A DNA stretch of 64,000 bases, from the NCBI GenBank assembly GCA_964550535.1, contig CAZJZQ010000001.1, positions 1 to 64,000 on the forward strand, written 5' to 3'. Positions within the stretch are counted from its first letter, which is position 1, and each line of letters opens with the position of its first letter. Below the pieces are notes generated by a model. It saw nothing but the letters and a program-made list of their open reading frames with translations, had not been told where the DNA came from and did no database searches. This DNA is from UBA7672 sp964550535 (GTDB taxonomy: Bacteria > Pseudomonadota > Alphaproteobacteria > Caulobacterales > Hyphomonadaceae). Of the stretch, positions 43,494 to 50,773 are shown one piece after another. The position numbers and the translations under genes were made by a program.

Positions 43494-44450
43494 TTAGACC
43501 GCCCTAAAGAACAGGTTCAACAATTCTTCCGCTGCTGAGGAGGCGGGCGCGCCGCCTTCGGCCACTGCTCGCCGGATGCCAGGAAGCCGTTCCGCGACCT
43601 CCGGATGCCGCGCAAAGCCCTCCGCCAGCCCCTCCTGAAGCAGCGATTCGAGCCAGCGGACCTGCTGCTGGGCGCGGCGGTTGGCGCGGGCGCCGGATGC
43701 TTCGGTTTTTCTCCTGTGAACCTCAATGGCGGACCAGAGGTCGCTCAAACCGTCCCCCGTGTGGCCCGAAATCAGGTGCACGGGAGGCGACCATTCGGGG
43801 ATCGCCGGCTCCAGAATATGCAGCGCTGTTTCATAAGTACGGGCGGCCCGCTTGGCGGCCGTGGGGTCGATGTCAGCCTTGTTCACGGCGATCAGGTCGG
43901 CGGCTTCCAGAACCCCCTTCTTGATGCCCTGCAACTCGTCGCCGGCGTTGGGCAACATCAACACCAGGAAAAAGTCGACCATGTCGGCCACAACCGTTTC
44001 GGATTGGCCGACGCCGACAGTCTCGACAAGGATTACGTCATACCCGCCAGCCTCGCAAAGCAGCATCGCCTCGCGCGTGCGCCGCGTCACCCCACCCAGC
44101 GTATCGCCAGCGGGAGAGGGGCGGATAAAGGCACGCTCATCTACCGACAACCGCGCCATGCGGGTCTTGTCACCGAGGATCGAGCCGCCGGTACGGCGGG
44201 AGGTCGGATCGACAGCTAGCACGGCGACGCGATGACCCAGGCTGGTCAGCAGCGTGCCAAAGGCGTCGATGAATGTGGATTTGCCGACACCAGGAACTCC
44301 CGTGACGCCGATGCGCTGGGCGCGGCCCGTCCGGGGCATAGCGCTGGCCAGCAGCTCGCGCGCCTGCTCACGATGGTCGGCCCGCTTGGATTCCAGAAGC
44401 GTGATAGCGCGGCCCAGACCGGCGCGGACGGCGAGGTCGAGTGCGGCCAT
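43494..44450 (-). CDS. meaB: MeaB/ArgK G3E-family GTPase (methylmalonyl-CoA mutase chaperone)
   Basis: 318 residues. The P-loop is GVPGVGKSTFIDAFG, Walker B and switch DVILVETVGVGQSE, and the guanine-specificity motif is NKAD. MeaB loads and protects the adenosylcobalamin cofactor of methylmalonyl-CoA mutase and related acyl-CoA mutases. No mutase gene is within the window. It is 3 bases after the YbjQ gene on the minus strand, so the two are probably in one operon. Confidence 0.94.
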   Translation of the reverse strand: MAALDLAVRAGLGRAITLLESKRADHREQARELLASAMPRTGRAQRIGVTGVPGVGKSTFIDAFGTLLTSLGHRVAVLAVDPTSRRTGGSILGDKTRMARLSVDERAFIRPSPAGDTLGGVTRRTREAMLLCEAGGYDVILVETVGVGQSETVVADMVDFFLVLMLPNAGDELQGIKKGVLEAADLIAVNKADIDPTAAKRAARTYETALHILEPAIPEWSPPVHLISGHTGDGLSDLWSAIEVHRRKTEASGARANRRAQQQVRWLESLLQEGLAEGFARHPEVAERLPGIRRAVAEGGAPASSAAEELLNLFFRAV

Positions 44451-44453
44451 GAT

Positions 44454-44774
44454 CTACTCGATCACCACGGCGGTGCCGGCGACGGCCACCATCATCATCG
44501 ACCCGCCTTGTCCGACGACGAGATACTCCAGCGATACGCCGACAATGGCGTTGGCGCCGGCCCGCCGGGCCTCTGCCTCGATCTCGCGATAGGCGATCTC
44601 CCGCGCTTCGCGCATCGACATTTCATAGGATTCAGACCGCCCGCCGACGAGATCGCGCACCGACGCAAAGAGGTCGCGGACAATGTTGGCGCCGATGATG
44701 GCTTCGCCGGTCACTACGCCGAGATAGCGGACGATCTGTTTGCCTTCGATCGACGGTGTCGTCGTGACGATCAT
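44454..44774 (-). CDS. YbjQ/UPF0145 family protein
   Basis: 106 residues of the YbjQ family (heavy-metal-binding-like pentameric beta fold). Features: MIVTTTPSIEGKQIVRYLGV start, GEAIIGANIVRDLFASVRD, the REAREIAYREIEAEARRAGA helix and NAIVGVSLEYLVVG strand. The function is unknown. It lies 3 bases from both meaB and the upstream lipoprotein, and YbjQ genes are often paired with such proteins. Confidence 0.92.
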   Translation of the reverse strand: MIVTTTPSIEGKQIVRYLGVVTGEAIIGANIVRDLFASVRDLVGGRSESYEMSMREAREIAYREIEAEARRAGANAIVGVSLEYLVVGQGGSMMMVAVAGTAVVIE

Positions 44775-44777
44775 GGA

Positions 44778-45254
44778 TCAACCGAGCCGCTGCAACACGG
44801 CTTGAGCGTCATAGGCGCTGGCTTCGTCGGGCTTTGCGCCTCGGCCAAGCTGCACCTCCATCGTGGTTTCATACTTCCGGGTGTCGCCGGACAGATCGAA
44901 GCCGATCCCGACTCCAACCCCCGATCCGTAGGAGCCGCTGCTGCCTCCCACGCCGACGCTGGCGCCTCCACCTGGTTTGCCGTCGATGAGTTCGGTGGAG
45001 CGGTTCACGATGCGGAACCACTGATAGCCGTCGGCGATAGCGACTTCAGCCGCACGCCGCAGGGCCATGTCTTCAACCTGTCCGGGCTTCAGGTCCGGAT
45101 TGGCGCGGAAGGAAATCCGGTAACGGTCGCTCTCGATTCGTGTCTCGCGATATCCCATCGACGTCTGCGAAGAGGCCGCTTGATAGACGGTCGGGGGTGT
45201 CGTGCACGCGGCGAGGGCGAGTGAGGCGGCGAGAGAGATCAGAAGACGTTTCAT
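44778..45254 (-). CDS. CC0125/CC1285-family lipoprotein
   Basis: 158 residues. The signal peptide has the lipobox LAAC (C16). The mature part has the family's GYRETRIESDRYRISFRANP segment, the helix MALRRAAEVAIADGYQWFRI, and a Gly/Ser-rich middle (GGGASVGVGGSSGSYGSGVG). Many caulobacterial and other alphaproteobacterial genomes hold several copies, with no known function. It is the first gene of a minus-strand group with YbjQ and meaB (3-base gaps). Confidence 0.88.
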   Translation of the reverse strand: MKRLLISLAASLALAACTTPPTVYQAASSQTSMGYRETRIESDRYRISFRANPDLKPGQVEDMALRRAAEVAIADGYQWFRIVNRSTELIDGKPGGGASVGVGGSSGSYGSGVGVGIGFDLSGDTRKYETTMEVQLGRGAKPDEASAYDAQAVLQRLG

Positions 45255-45331
45255 CGGGCGCTCCCTTGTCCGGCCGGATGAACCGGCCAGTTTCGGTCAA
45301 CCTATGCCGGTTTTGGCTGTCCGCCACCCCG

Positions 45332-45374
45332 CCGGACACGGAGCCCGCACAAAGGGGGCGGGCTCCGTGTCCGG
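45332..45374 (-). terminator. 17-bp hairpin terminator of sodB
   Basis: A perfect 17-bp inverted repeat (45332-45348 with 45358-45374, 9-base loop) begins 4 bases after the sodB stop. It is by far the strongest stem in the window. The T-run is poor, so it may act as a bidirectional block or protect the sodB 3' end. Confidence 0.75.
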
Positions 45375-45378
45375 TAGA

Positions 45379-45978
45379 TTACTTGGCGTCAGACAGGTTC
45401 TGGTTCGCGAACTCCCAGTTCACCAGCTTGTCCAGGAAGGTTTCGATGTACTTCGGACGGGCGTTCTGGAAGTCGAGGTAGTAGGCGTGCTCCCACACAT
45501 CCATGGTCAGGAGCGGGGTGGCCGAGGTGTCGGTCAGCGGAGTTTCTGCGTTCGGTGTCTTGCGGACCTCCAGCTTGCCGTTCTTCAGGACCAGCCAGGC
45601 CCAGCCGGACCCGAACTGGGTCGCGCCGGCCCCGGCGAACTTGTTTTTGAACTCCTCGTAGGAGCCAAAATCCTTCTTGATCTTGTCACCGATCGCTCCC
45701 GTGGGCGTACCGCCGCCGCCGGGGGCCATCGAGTGCCAGTAAAAGGTGTGGTTCCAGACCTGGGCCGAGTTGTTGAACACGCCCGGCTTGTCCCCGAAGG
45801 ATTTGCGGATCACTTCTTCCAGGGGCTCGTTTTCCAGCGGCGTGCCCGCTACCAGCTTGTTCAGATTGTCCACATAAGCCTGATGATGTTTGCCGTAGTG
45901 ATAGTTAAACGTGTTCTCCGACACATACGGCGCCAGCGCGTCGCGCGCATATGGAAGCGGGGGCAGGGTGAAGGCCAT
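45379..45978 (-). CDS. sodB: Superoxide dismutase, Fe type
   Basis: Cytoplasmic iron-type superoxide dismutase, 199 residues. Metal ligands are H27 (NYHYGKHHQAYV), H77 (QVWNHTFYWHSM) and the Asp/His of MDVWEHAYYLDF. The Fe-type markers AQVWNHTFYW and APGGGG are present rather than the Mn-type pattern. The start at 45978 gives the standard N-terminus (FTLPPLPYARDALAPYVS). A 17-bp hairpin closes the transcript. The preceding phytoene-synthase-like gene is divergent. Confidence 0.96.
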   Translation of the reverse strand: MAFTLPPLPYARDALAPYVSENTFNYHYGKHHQAYVDNLNKLVAGTPLENEPLEEVIRKSFGDKPGVFNNSAQVWNHTFYWHSMAPGGGGTPTGAIGDKIKKDFGSYEEFKNKFAGAGATQFGSGWAWLVLKNGKLEVRKTPNAETPLTDTSATPLLTMDVWEHAYYLDFQNARPKYIETFLDKLVNWEFANQNLSDAK

Positions 45979-46050
45979 GATAGTTCCTCTCTCTGATATT
46001 GGCGCAGACGGACCTGGAACTCACATGGGGCCGCAGGCCGGAATTTGAAT

Positions 46051-46755
46051 ATGAGCGATACGGCCATTCTGCCGAATCTTGCAAGCGCCAGCGAGTTTGA
46101 CGCCCGTCTCAAACGGACCGACGAGGATCGTTGGCTCGCCTCGCGTTATGTGCCTCTCCCTGCACGCGAAACGCTTGTCGCCATCTACTTGTTGCATCAG
46201 GAGTTGCTGAGAGCGACAGCGATGAGCCAACCCATGCTCGGCAAGATCCGCGTACAGTGGTGGCGCGAGACGCTGGAGGGGATCGCCTCCGGCGCGGCTG
46301 TCCGGCGGCATGATCTGGCGGAGGAGCTTGCGCGGACGTTTGGCTCGTCGGGCGTCCCGATGCAAGCCGTGATGGATCTGCTGGACCGGTATGACGACGT
46401 TATCGACGATCATCTCCATGCAGGCGGGCACGTTACGGGGGGCGGACATGCCGAACGCCATCTCGCTGCCGAGGGGCAACTCGCCCGGCTTGCGGCCGTG
46501 ACGCTTGATCCATCCGCAGATGGGGCCGCTCTTCAGGCTGTCGAACTTTGCGGAAAGTGGCATTTGGCTGTCACCGCTGACATGCCGGAAGCTGCGGCCA
46601 TGAAGACGGGCGCGAATCTGGCGGCGCGCCGGCTGCCCGCGGCTCTCTGGCCATCCATCGTGCATGTCGGGTTGGACGCAGGACGCGCATCGCCTCGCAG
46701 CGCGTTATCGCGCCGCTGGACCATGTTCCGGCGCATTCTGCTGCGGCGCCTGTAG
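46051..46755 (+). CDS. Squalene/phytoene synthase-family protein, NDUFAF6-type
   Basis: 234 residues, shorter than true squalene or phytoene synthases (about 270-300). DRWLASRYVPLPARETLVAI and GKIRVQWWRETLEGIASG are typical of this subgroup. Only one Asp-rich segment is clear (LLDRYDDVIDD), and the second catalytic D-x3-D is not obvious, so it may be a non-catalytic relative of NDUFAF6, a complex I assembly factor. It starts at the ATG at 46051 (TTG at 46045 also in frame), divergent from sodB. Confidence 0.82.
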   Translation: MSDTAILPNLASASEFDARLKRTDEDRWLASRYVPLPARETLVAIYLLHQELLRATAMSQPMLGKIRVQWWRETLEGIASGAAVRRHDLAEELARTFGSSGVPMQAVMDLLDRYDDVIDDHLHAGGHVTGGGHAERHLAAEGQLARLAAVTLDPSADGAALQAVELCGKWHLAVTADMPEAAAMKTGANLAARRLPAALWPSIVHVGLDAGRASPRSALSRRWTMFRRILLRRL

Positions 46756-46760
46756 TCCCG

Positions 46761-47234
46761 CTATTGAAGACCGGTAGGCGGAGGGGCGAGCTGGTCGTCG
46801 ATCGCCGAGTTGACGGGCGCCGGCCAGTCACGATCCGTTCCCACGCAGTCGCGACGAAAGCTGGCTTCGACATGGTCAATTTTCCGGTCGTTCTTCACCG
46901 TCGTGAATATCTCCCAATCCAGCTGACAGGCGCGTGTTGCGAAGCTACGCGTGCACTGCGCCGCCGGGTCGGGATAAAGCTCGTGCGCCTCACCGAAGAT
47001 GCACTCGTAGCTGGCGGCCCGGAGATTATCGATATCGTCTGGCCGCGAGAGCGAGCCCAGAATGCGGCGGGCGCCAGCGGCGTAGCTCGCCTCAACCTCT
47101 CGTCCGTCACCATTGTCCCAGTCGAGCGATTGATGCAGTTCGTCCAGTGTTGCCACTTCCGGTTCACACGCCCCCAGGCTGGCCAAAGCCAGACAAATGG
47201 CGATTGCCCCTGCGGCTAACCTTGCGATTGGCAT
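46761..47234 (-). CDS. Putative lipoprotein, unknown function
   Basis: 157 residues from the ATG at 47234. The signal peptide carries a good lipobox, LGAC (about C23). The mature region has GDGREVEASYAAGARRILGS and four further cysteines (ASYECIFGEA, AQCTRSFATRACQLDW, RRDCVGTDRD), probably forming two disulfides in the periplasm. I recognise no domain. GGGAG lies 9 bases upstream of the ATG. The long frame to 47645 overlaps queA and is not used. Convergent with the phytoene-synthase-like gene. Confidence 0.75.
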   Translation of the reverse strand: MPIARLAAGAIAICLALASLGACEPEVATLDELHQSLDWDNGDGREVEASYAAGARRILGSLSRPDDIDNLRAASYECIFGEAHELYPDPAAQCTRSFATRACQLDWEIFTTVKNDRKIDHVEASFRRDCVGTDRDWPAPVNSAIDDQLAPPPTGLQ

Positions 47235-47340
47235 GTCCACGACTCCCGCCCCCCCAATGCACACCCCCGACCGCGGCCGAGTTGCGGCGGAGCACCGTCC
47301 CCCGCTTGGCGGAAAGCCGCAAGCCGGATAAGCGGCCCGG

Positions 47341-48399
47341 ATGAATGTTTCGGACTTTGATTTTGACCTTCCTGAGGAGCTAATCGCCCTGCGCCCTGCC
47401 GAACCGCGGGGGAGCGCACGTTTGTTGGTCGTGCGCGGGCCTGAGGGCTTGCTGGAAGACCGGACTGTCTCCGATCTCCCTGATTTGCTTGGCGCCGGGG
47501 ACATTCTGGTGACCAACGATACGCGGGTGATCAAGGCGGCGCTCACGGGCATCCGGGGCGCTAGAGAACCGGGCGGTTCTGACGTCAGCGTCCACGTAAA
47601 CCTCAACCGTCGCACTTCACCGTCGTGCTGGAGCGCGCTCGCCAAACCCGGAAAACGTCTCCGGGCCGGGGACCGGATTCAATTCCGCGCGGATCTGTCA
47701 GCCGTCATCGCCGAGAAGGGCGAGGAAGGGGCCGTTCTGCTGGAGTTTGACCGGACCGGCCACGCACTCGAAATTGCAATAAACGCCGCCGGCGAAACGC
47801 CTCTGCCGCCTTATATCGCGTCGCGTCGCCAGCCGGATGCCCGTGATGAGGCGGACTACCAGACGCATTTCGCCAAGTCGGGAGAATCTGTTGCGGCGCC
47901 GACCGCCGGTCTGCACTTCACGCCAGACCTACAGCGGATGCTATCGGACAAAGGTATCGGGCAGGCGAGCGTCACGCTTCATGTCAATGCCGGAACCTTT
48001 CTGCCGGTGAAGGCCGACCGGATCGAAGACCATGTCATGCACGCGGAACAGGCAGCAATCTCGGAGGCTGCCGCACTCGCAATCCGCAATGCGCGCTCGC
48101 TTGGCGGTCGGTGCGTTCCTGTGGGAACGACAGCGCTACGGACACTGGAAAGCGCAAGCGCCAGCGGCGATCTCACCGCGTACTCAAGCGATACGTCGAT
48201 CTTCATCACTCCCGGCTACCGCTTCCGCGTCGCCGATGGATTGATGACGAACTTCCACTTGCCCCGTTCGACCCTGTTCATGCTGGTGTCCGCCATGATG
48301 GGTCTGGATGTGATGAAGCGCGCGTATGCGCATGCTGTCGAAAACCGCTACAGGTTCTTTTCGTACGGTGACGCCTGCCTGCTGTTGCCGAAAGGATAA
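47341..48399 (+). CDS. queA: tRNA preQ1(34) S-adenosylmethionine ribosyltransferase-isomerase
   Basis: Transfers and isomerises the ribosyl group of SAM onto 7-aminomethyl-7-deazaguanine in tRNA, giving epoxyqueuosine. 352 residues, matching the family. The start VSDFDFDLPEELIALRPAEP is canonical; VAAPTAGLHFTPDL, the middle VTLHVNAGTFLPVK and the terminal FHLPRSTLFMLVSAMMG are family signatures. tgt follows after 2 bases, the common queA-tgt operon. It is divergent from the lipoprotein gene by about 100 bases. Confidence 0.96.
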   Translation: MNVSDFDFDLPEELIALRPAEPRGSARLLVVRGPEGLLEDRTVSDLPDLLGAGDILVTNDTRVIKAALTGIRGAREPGGSDVSVHVNLNRRTSPSCWSALAKPGKRLRAGDRIQFRADLSAVIAEKGEEGAVLLEFDRTGHALEIAINAAGETPLPPYIASRRQPDARDEADYQTHFAKSGESVAAPTAGLHFTPDLQRMLSDKGIGQASVTLHVNAGTFLPVKADRIEDHVMHAEQAAISEAAALAIRNARSLGGRCVPVGTTALRTLESASASGDLTAYSSDTSIFITPGYRFRVADGLMTNFHLPRSTLFMLVSAMMGLDVMKRAYAHAVENRYRFFSYGDACLLLPKG

Positions 48400-48401
48400 C
48401 G

Positions 48402-49532
48402 ATGGCCGAGTTCCCCTTTCATATCGACGCCAGTGAAGGCGCGGCTCGCACGGGACGCCTCGCGACACCGCGTGGCGACATCAGCACGCCCGCCTTTATG
48501 CCGATTGGCACCGCTGGAACAGTAAAGGCGCTTTACGTCGATCAGGTGCGCACGAGCGGCGCCGACATCATTCTTGGCAACACCTACCACCTGATGCTGC
48601 GTCCCACGGCGGAGCGCGTCCATCGGCTGGGCGGGCTCCATCGCTTCATGCGGTGGCCGCATCCCATTCTTACTGATTCCGGCGGCTTTCAGGTCTTCTC
48701 CTTGTCGAGCCTCCGCAAGATGAAGGAAGAAGGTGTCGAGTTTCGCTCGCACCTCGATGGGGCGAAGCATTTCCTGTCGCCGGAACGTTCCATTGAGATC
48801 CAGTCCGATCTTCTGGGCTCGGACATTGCGATGCAGCTGGACGAATGCGTCGGCAATCCCTGCGAACGTCCCGAAGCAGAGGCCGCGATGCGTCTGTCGC
48901 TGCGTTGGGGCGAGCGCTCGAAGGCGGCATTCGGGACACGTGATACACAAAGCCTGTTCGGGATTGTCCAAGGCTCAACCTATCCTGATCTGCGGCGTGA
49001 AAGTGCGCAGCGTGTCGTTGAGACCGGTTTTGACGGCTATGCCATAGGTGGCCTGGCGGTGGGCGAGGGCCACGACGCCATGTGCGACGCCGTGGAGATC
49101 ACTGCGCCTCTGCTTCCGTGGGAGCGGCCCCGATACCTTATGGGAGTGGGCAAGCCGATTGATCTGGTGGAGTGCATCGCGCGCGGCATCGACATGTTCG
49201 ATTGCGTGTTGCCGACGCGCTCTGGGCGCCATGGGCAGGCGTGGACGTGGGACGGCCCGCTCAACATGAAGAATGCGCGGTTTGCTGACGACGACGCCCC
49301 GCTGTATCCCGGCTCAGACTGCCCGGCCAGCCGCGACTATTCGAAAGCTTATCTGCATCACCTGTTCAAGGCGGGGGAGTATCTCGGGCCGATGCTTCTG
49401 TCCTGGCACAACGTCGCGTTCTTTCAGGCGCTGATGAAGGCTTGCCGCGACGCAATCGCCGAAGGGCGGTTCGAGCAACTCAGAAGCGAACTGAAAGCCC
49501 GTTGGCGGGGAGCGGATGTTCAGTCCGGCTGA
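48402..49532 (+). CDS. tgt: tRNA-guanine(34) transglycosylase with altered zinc site
   Basis: Exchanges G34 for preQ1 in GUN-anticodon tRNAs; 376 residues. DSGGFQVFSLSSLRK (catalytic Asp region) and MFDCVLPTRSGRHGQAW (nucleophile Asp) are intact. The zinc site expected as C-x-C-x2-C plus His is here S305, C307, S310 and H336, so two of three cysteine ligands are Ser. The spacing C307 to H336 is 29 residues, identical to that of E. coli C304 to H333, so the alignment is firm. Other TGT enzymes of this type may not bind zinc at this place. The gene follows queA after 2 bases, and its last 13 bases overlap the convergent lipoprotein gene. Confidence 0.93.
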   Translation: MAEFPFHIDASEGAARTGRLATPRGDISTPAFMPIGTAGTVKALYVDQVRTSGADIILGNTYHLMLRPTAERVHRLGGLHRFMRWPHPILTDSGGFQVFSLSSLRKMKEEGVEFRSHLDGAKHFLSPERSIEIQSDLLGSDIAMQLDECVGNPCERPEAEAAMRLSLRWGERSKAAFGTRDTQSLFGIVQGSTYPDLRRESAQRVVETGFDGYAIGGLAVGEGHDAMCDAVEITAPLLPWERPRYLMGVGKPIDLVECIARGIDMFDCVLPTRSGRHGQAWTWDGPLNMKNARFADDDAPLYPGSDCPASRDYSKAYLHHLFKAGEYLGPMLLSWHNVAFFQALMKACRDAIAEGRFEQLRSELKARWRGADVQSG

Positions 49533-50128
49533 GCGCCGCGATACTGGATGCGTGATTTGCCTGCCTGTGTCGTGCCGGCCGATGGATCCGGTGCGGCAGG
49601 CGGCGCGCAGCCAAGCGCCGCCCCGATACCCTTCAGATAGGCCCGCCGCTGGATACCTCTTTCATAAGCGTCCCGCATGCGCCGCTCCCAGGCCGTGGCG
49701 CCGGATATCTGACGCACCACGGACCGGAACGGGATGATGTCCGTCATCGTGGAGGACACCGTGTCGAGCGCAAAGTCGGCCGCTTGGTCGCCAAGTTGCT
49801 GTCCCACCGTATCTTTCGGACCGGGCAGGGCGTCGGAATCGGGTCCAAGGACGCTTGTGAGGGCGCTTACGTCGGCAGCAATCGCGCCGCAGGTGAGTAC
49901 TTTAACCGGTTCATAGGGTGAGACGATAACGTCCAGCACGGGTGGAATCTGCGTGCGCCGGAGGTTCAGGTCGTTCAGCGGGGTAAGGGCCGCATCATCG
50001 ATTCCCGCGGTCGTCTTGTTCACGGCGCGGGAGAATCCATCGTCCCGCTTCGGGGCCCCGGAGGAGCACCCAGCCAGCAGAGCCGGTGCGGCAAGGAGCC
50101 CCCCGAGGGCGACTGTGATGCGCAGCAT
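49520..50128 (-). CDS. Putative lipoprotein, unknown function
   Basis: 202 residues. Signal peptide MLRITVALGGLLAAPALL followed by the lipobox LAGC. The mature protein has IPPVLDVIVSPYEPVKVLTC, a middle helix-rich part and RMRDAYERGIQRRAYLKGIG, then a Pro/Ala-rich tail. The family is not recognised, though the VSPYEPV segment suggests a conserved small family. GGAGG lies about 7 bases upstream of the ATG. Its end overlaps tgt by 13 bases on the opposite strand. Confidence 0.8.
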   Translation of the reverse strand: MLRITVALGGLLAAPALLAGCSSGAPKRDDGFSRAVNKTTAGIDDAALTPLNDLNLRRTQIPPVLDVIVSPYEPVKVLTCGAIAADVSALTSVLGPDSDALPGPKDTVGQQLGDQAADFALDTVSSTMTDIIPFRSVVRQISGATAWERRMRDAYERGIQRRAYLKGIGAALGCAPPAAPDPSAGTTQAGKSRIQYRGAQPD

Positions 50129-50266
50129 GGCCGGTTCCTCCTGAAGAAACCGGATATATTACAGGCTTGCCCAGGGTGCGACGCCGGAGTGCAGAAATTC
50201 TGGCGGCGGGCCAATATCCTTCGTTGACCCCAGCGGAATCGCCAACTAGGTTCCGCCGCTCTGCGA

Positions 50267-50342
50267 GAGCCGGTAGCTCAGTTGGTAGAGCACCTGACTT
50301 TTAATCAGGTGGTCCCGGGTTCGACCCCCGGCCGGCTCACCA
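50267..50342 (+). tRNA. tRNA-Lys (TTT anticodon)
   Basis: A 76-base cloverleaf from GAGCCGG (5' acceptor) to CCGGCTC, discriminator A and an encoded CCA. The D-arm GCTCAGTTGGTAGAGC, the anticodon loop CTTTTAA (anticodon TTT, Lys) and the T-loop GGTTCGACCCC are clear. It is a single gene with no second tRNA adjacent. Confidence 0.97.
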
Positions 50343-50502
50343 CGCACCTTCCTGTACCAGTTCGATATCGAGTTGTTCACAGGCGGGCGTGTGTTGAGGT
50401 CTCGCACAGGCTCAGGCCAGTCATGGCCATAATCAGGAAATCCACGCCGTTTCGCCGTGCTTGCGGATGGTGGCATAGTCTGCTCCCGCGCCGCCGGATC
50501 GG

Positions 50503-50769
50503 GTGGATGTTCGCGGCGCCCTTTCCGCTGGCACAGGCCTGACCTGGAGCGCGGCGCCTAGCGCCGCCAGCTACCGCGTATGGTGGCGAGATACGACCAG
50601 CCCGCAATGGACCAATGTCCGGCAAGTTGGTGGAAGCGAAACATCGACGACGACGCCGGGCGTCGTCGTCGATGACTGGTTCTTCGGCGTCCCGCCGGTT
50701 TCGGCCGATGGATATGAGAGCCCGCTCCGGTTCGCGGGGCCGGTCGGCGCCTTCTTCTCCGGCGAGTGA
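50503..50769 (+). pseudogene. 3' remnant of a secreted M28-type peptidase gene (C-terminal fibronectin-like domain)
   Basis: Up to 88 codons resembling the C-terminal end of secreted alphaproteobacterial M28 peptidases: LTWSAAPSAASYRVWWRDT, then TTTPGVVVDDWFFGVPPVSA and DGYESPLRFAG, a fibronectin-like beta domain that normally follows a catalytic domain of about 400 residues. Nothing upstream encodes a catalytic domain; tRNA-Lys ends 160 bases before. The first in-frame ATG has no ribosome binding site. I read this as the 3' end of a deleted gene. An intact small secreted protein is unlikely because no signal peptide is present. Confidence 0.6.
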
Positions 50770-50773
50770 GCGG

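Noticed and set aside
44232..45224. 330-codon open frame opposite meaB, ybjQ and the lipoprotein
   Set aside because: It spans three well-supported genes on the other strand, so it is a shadow frame.
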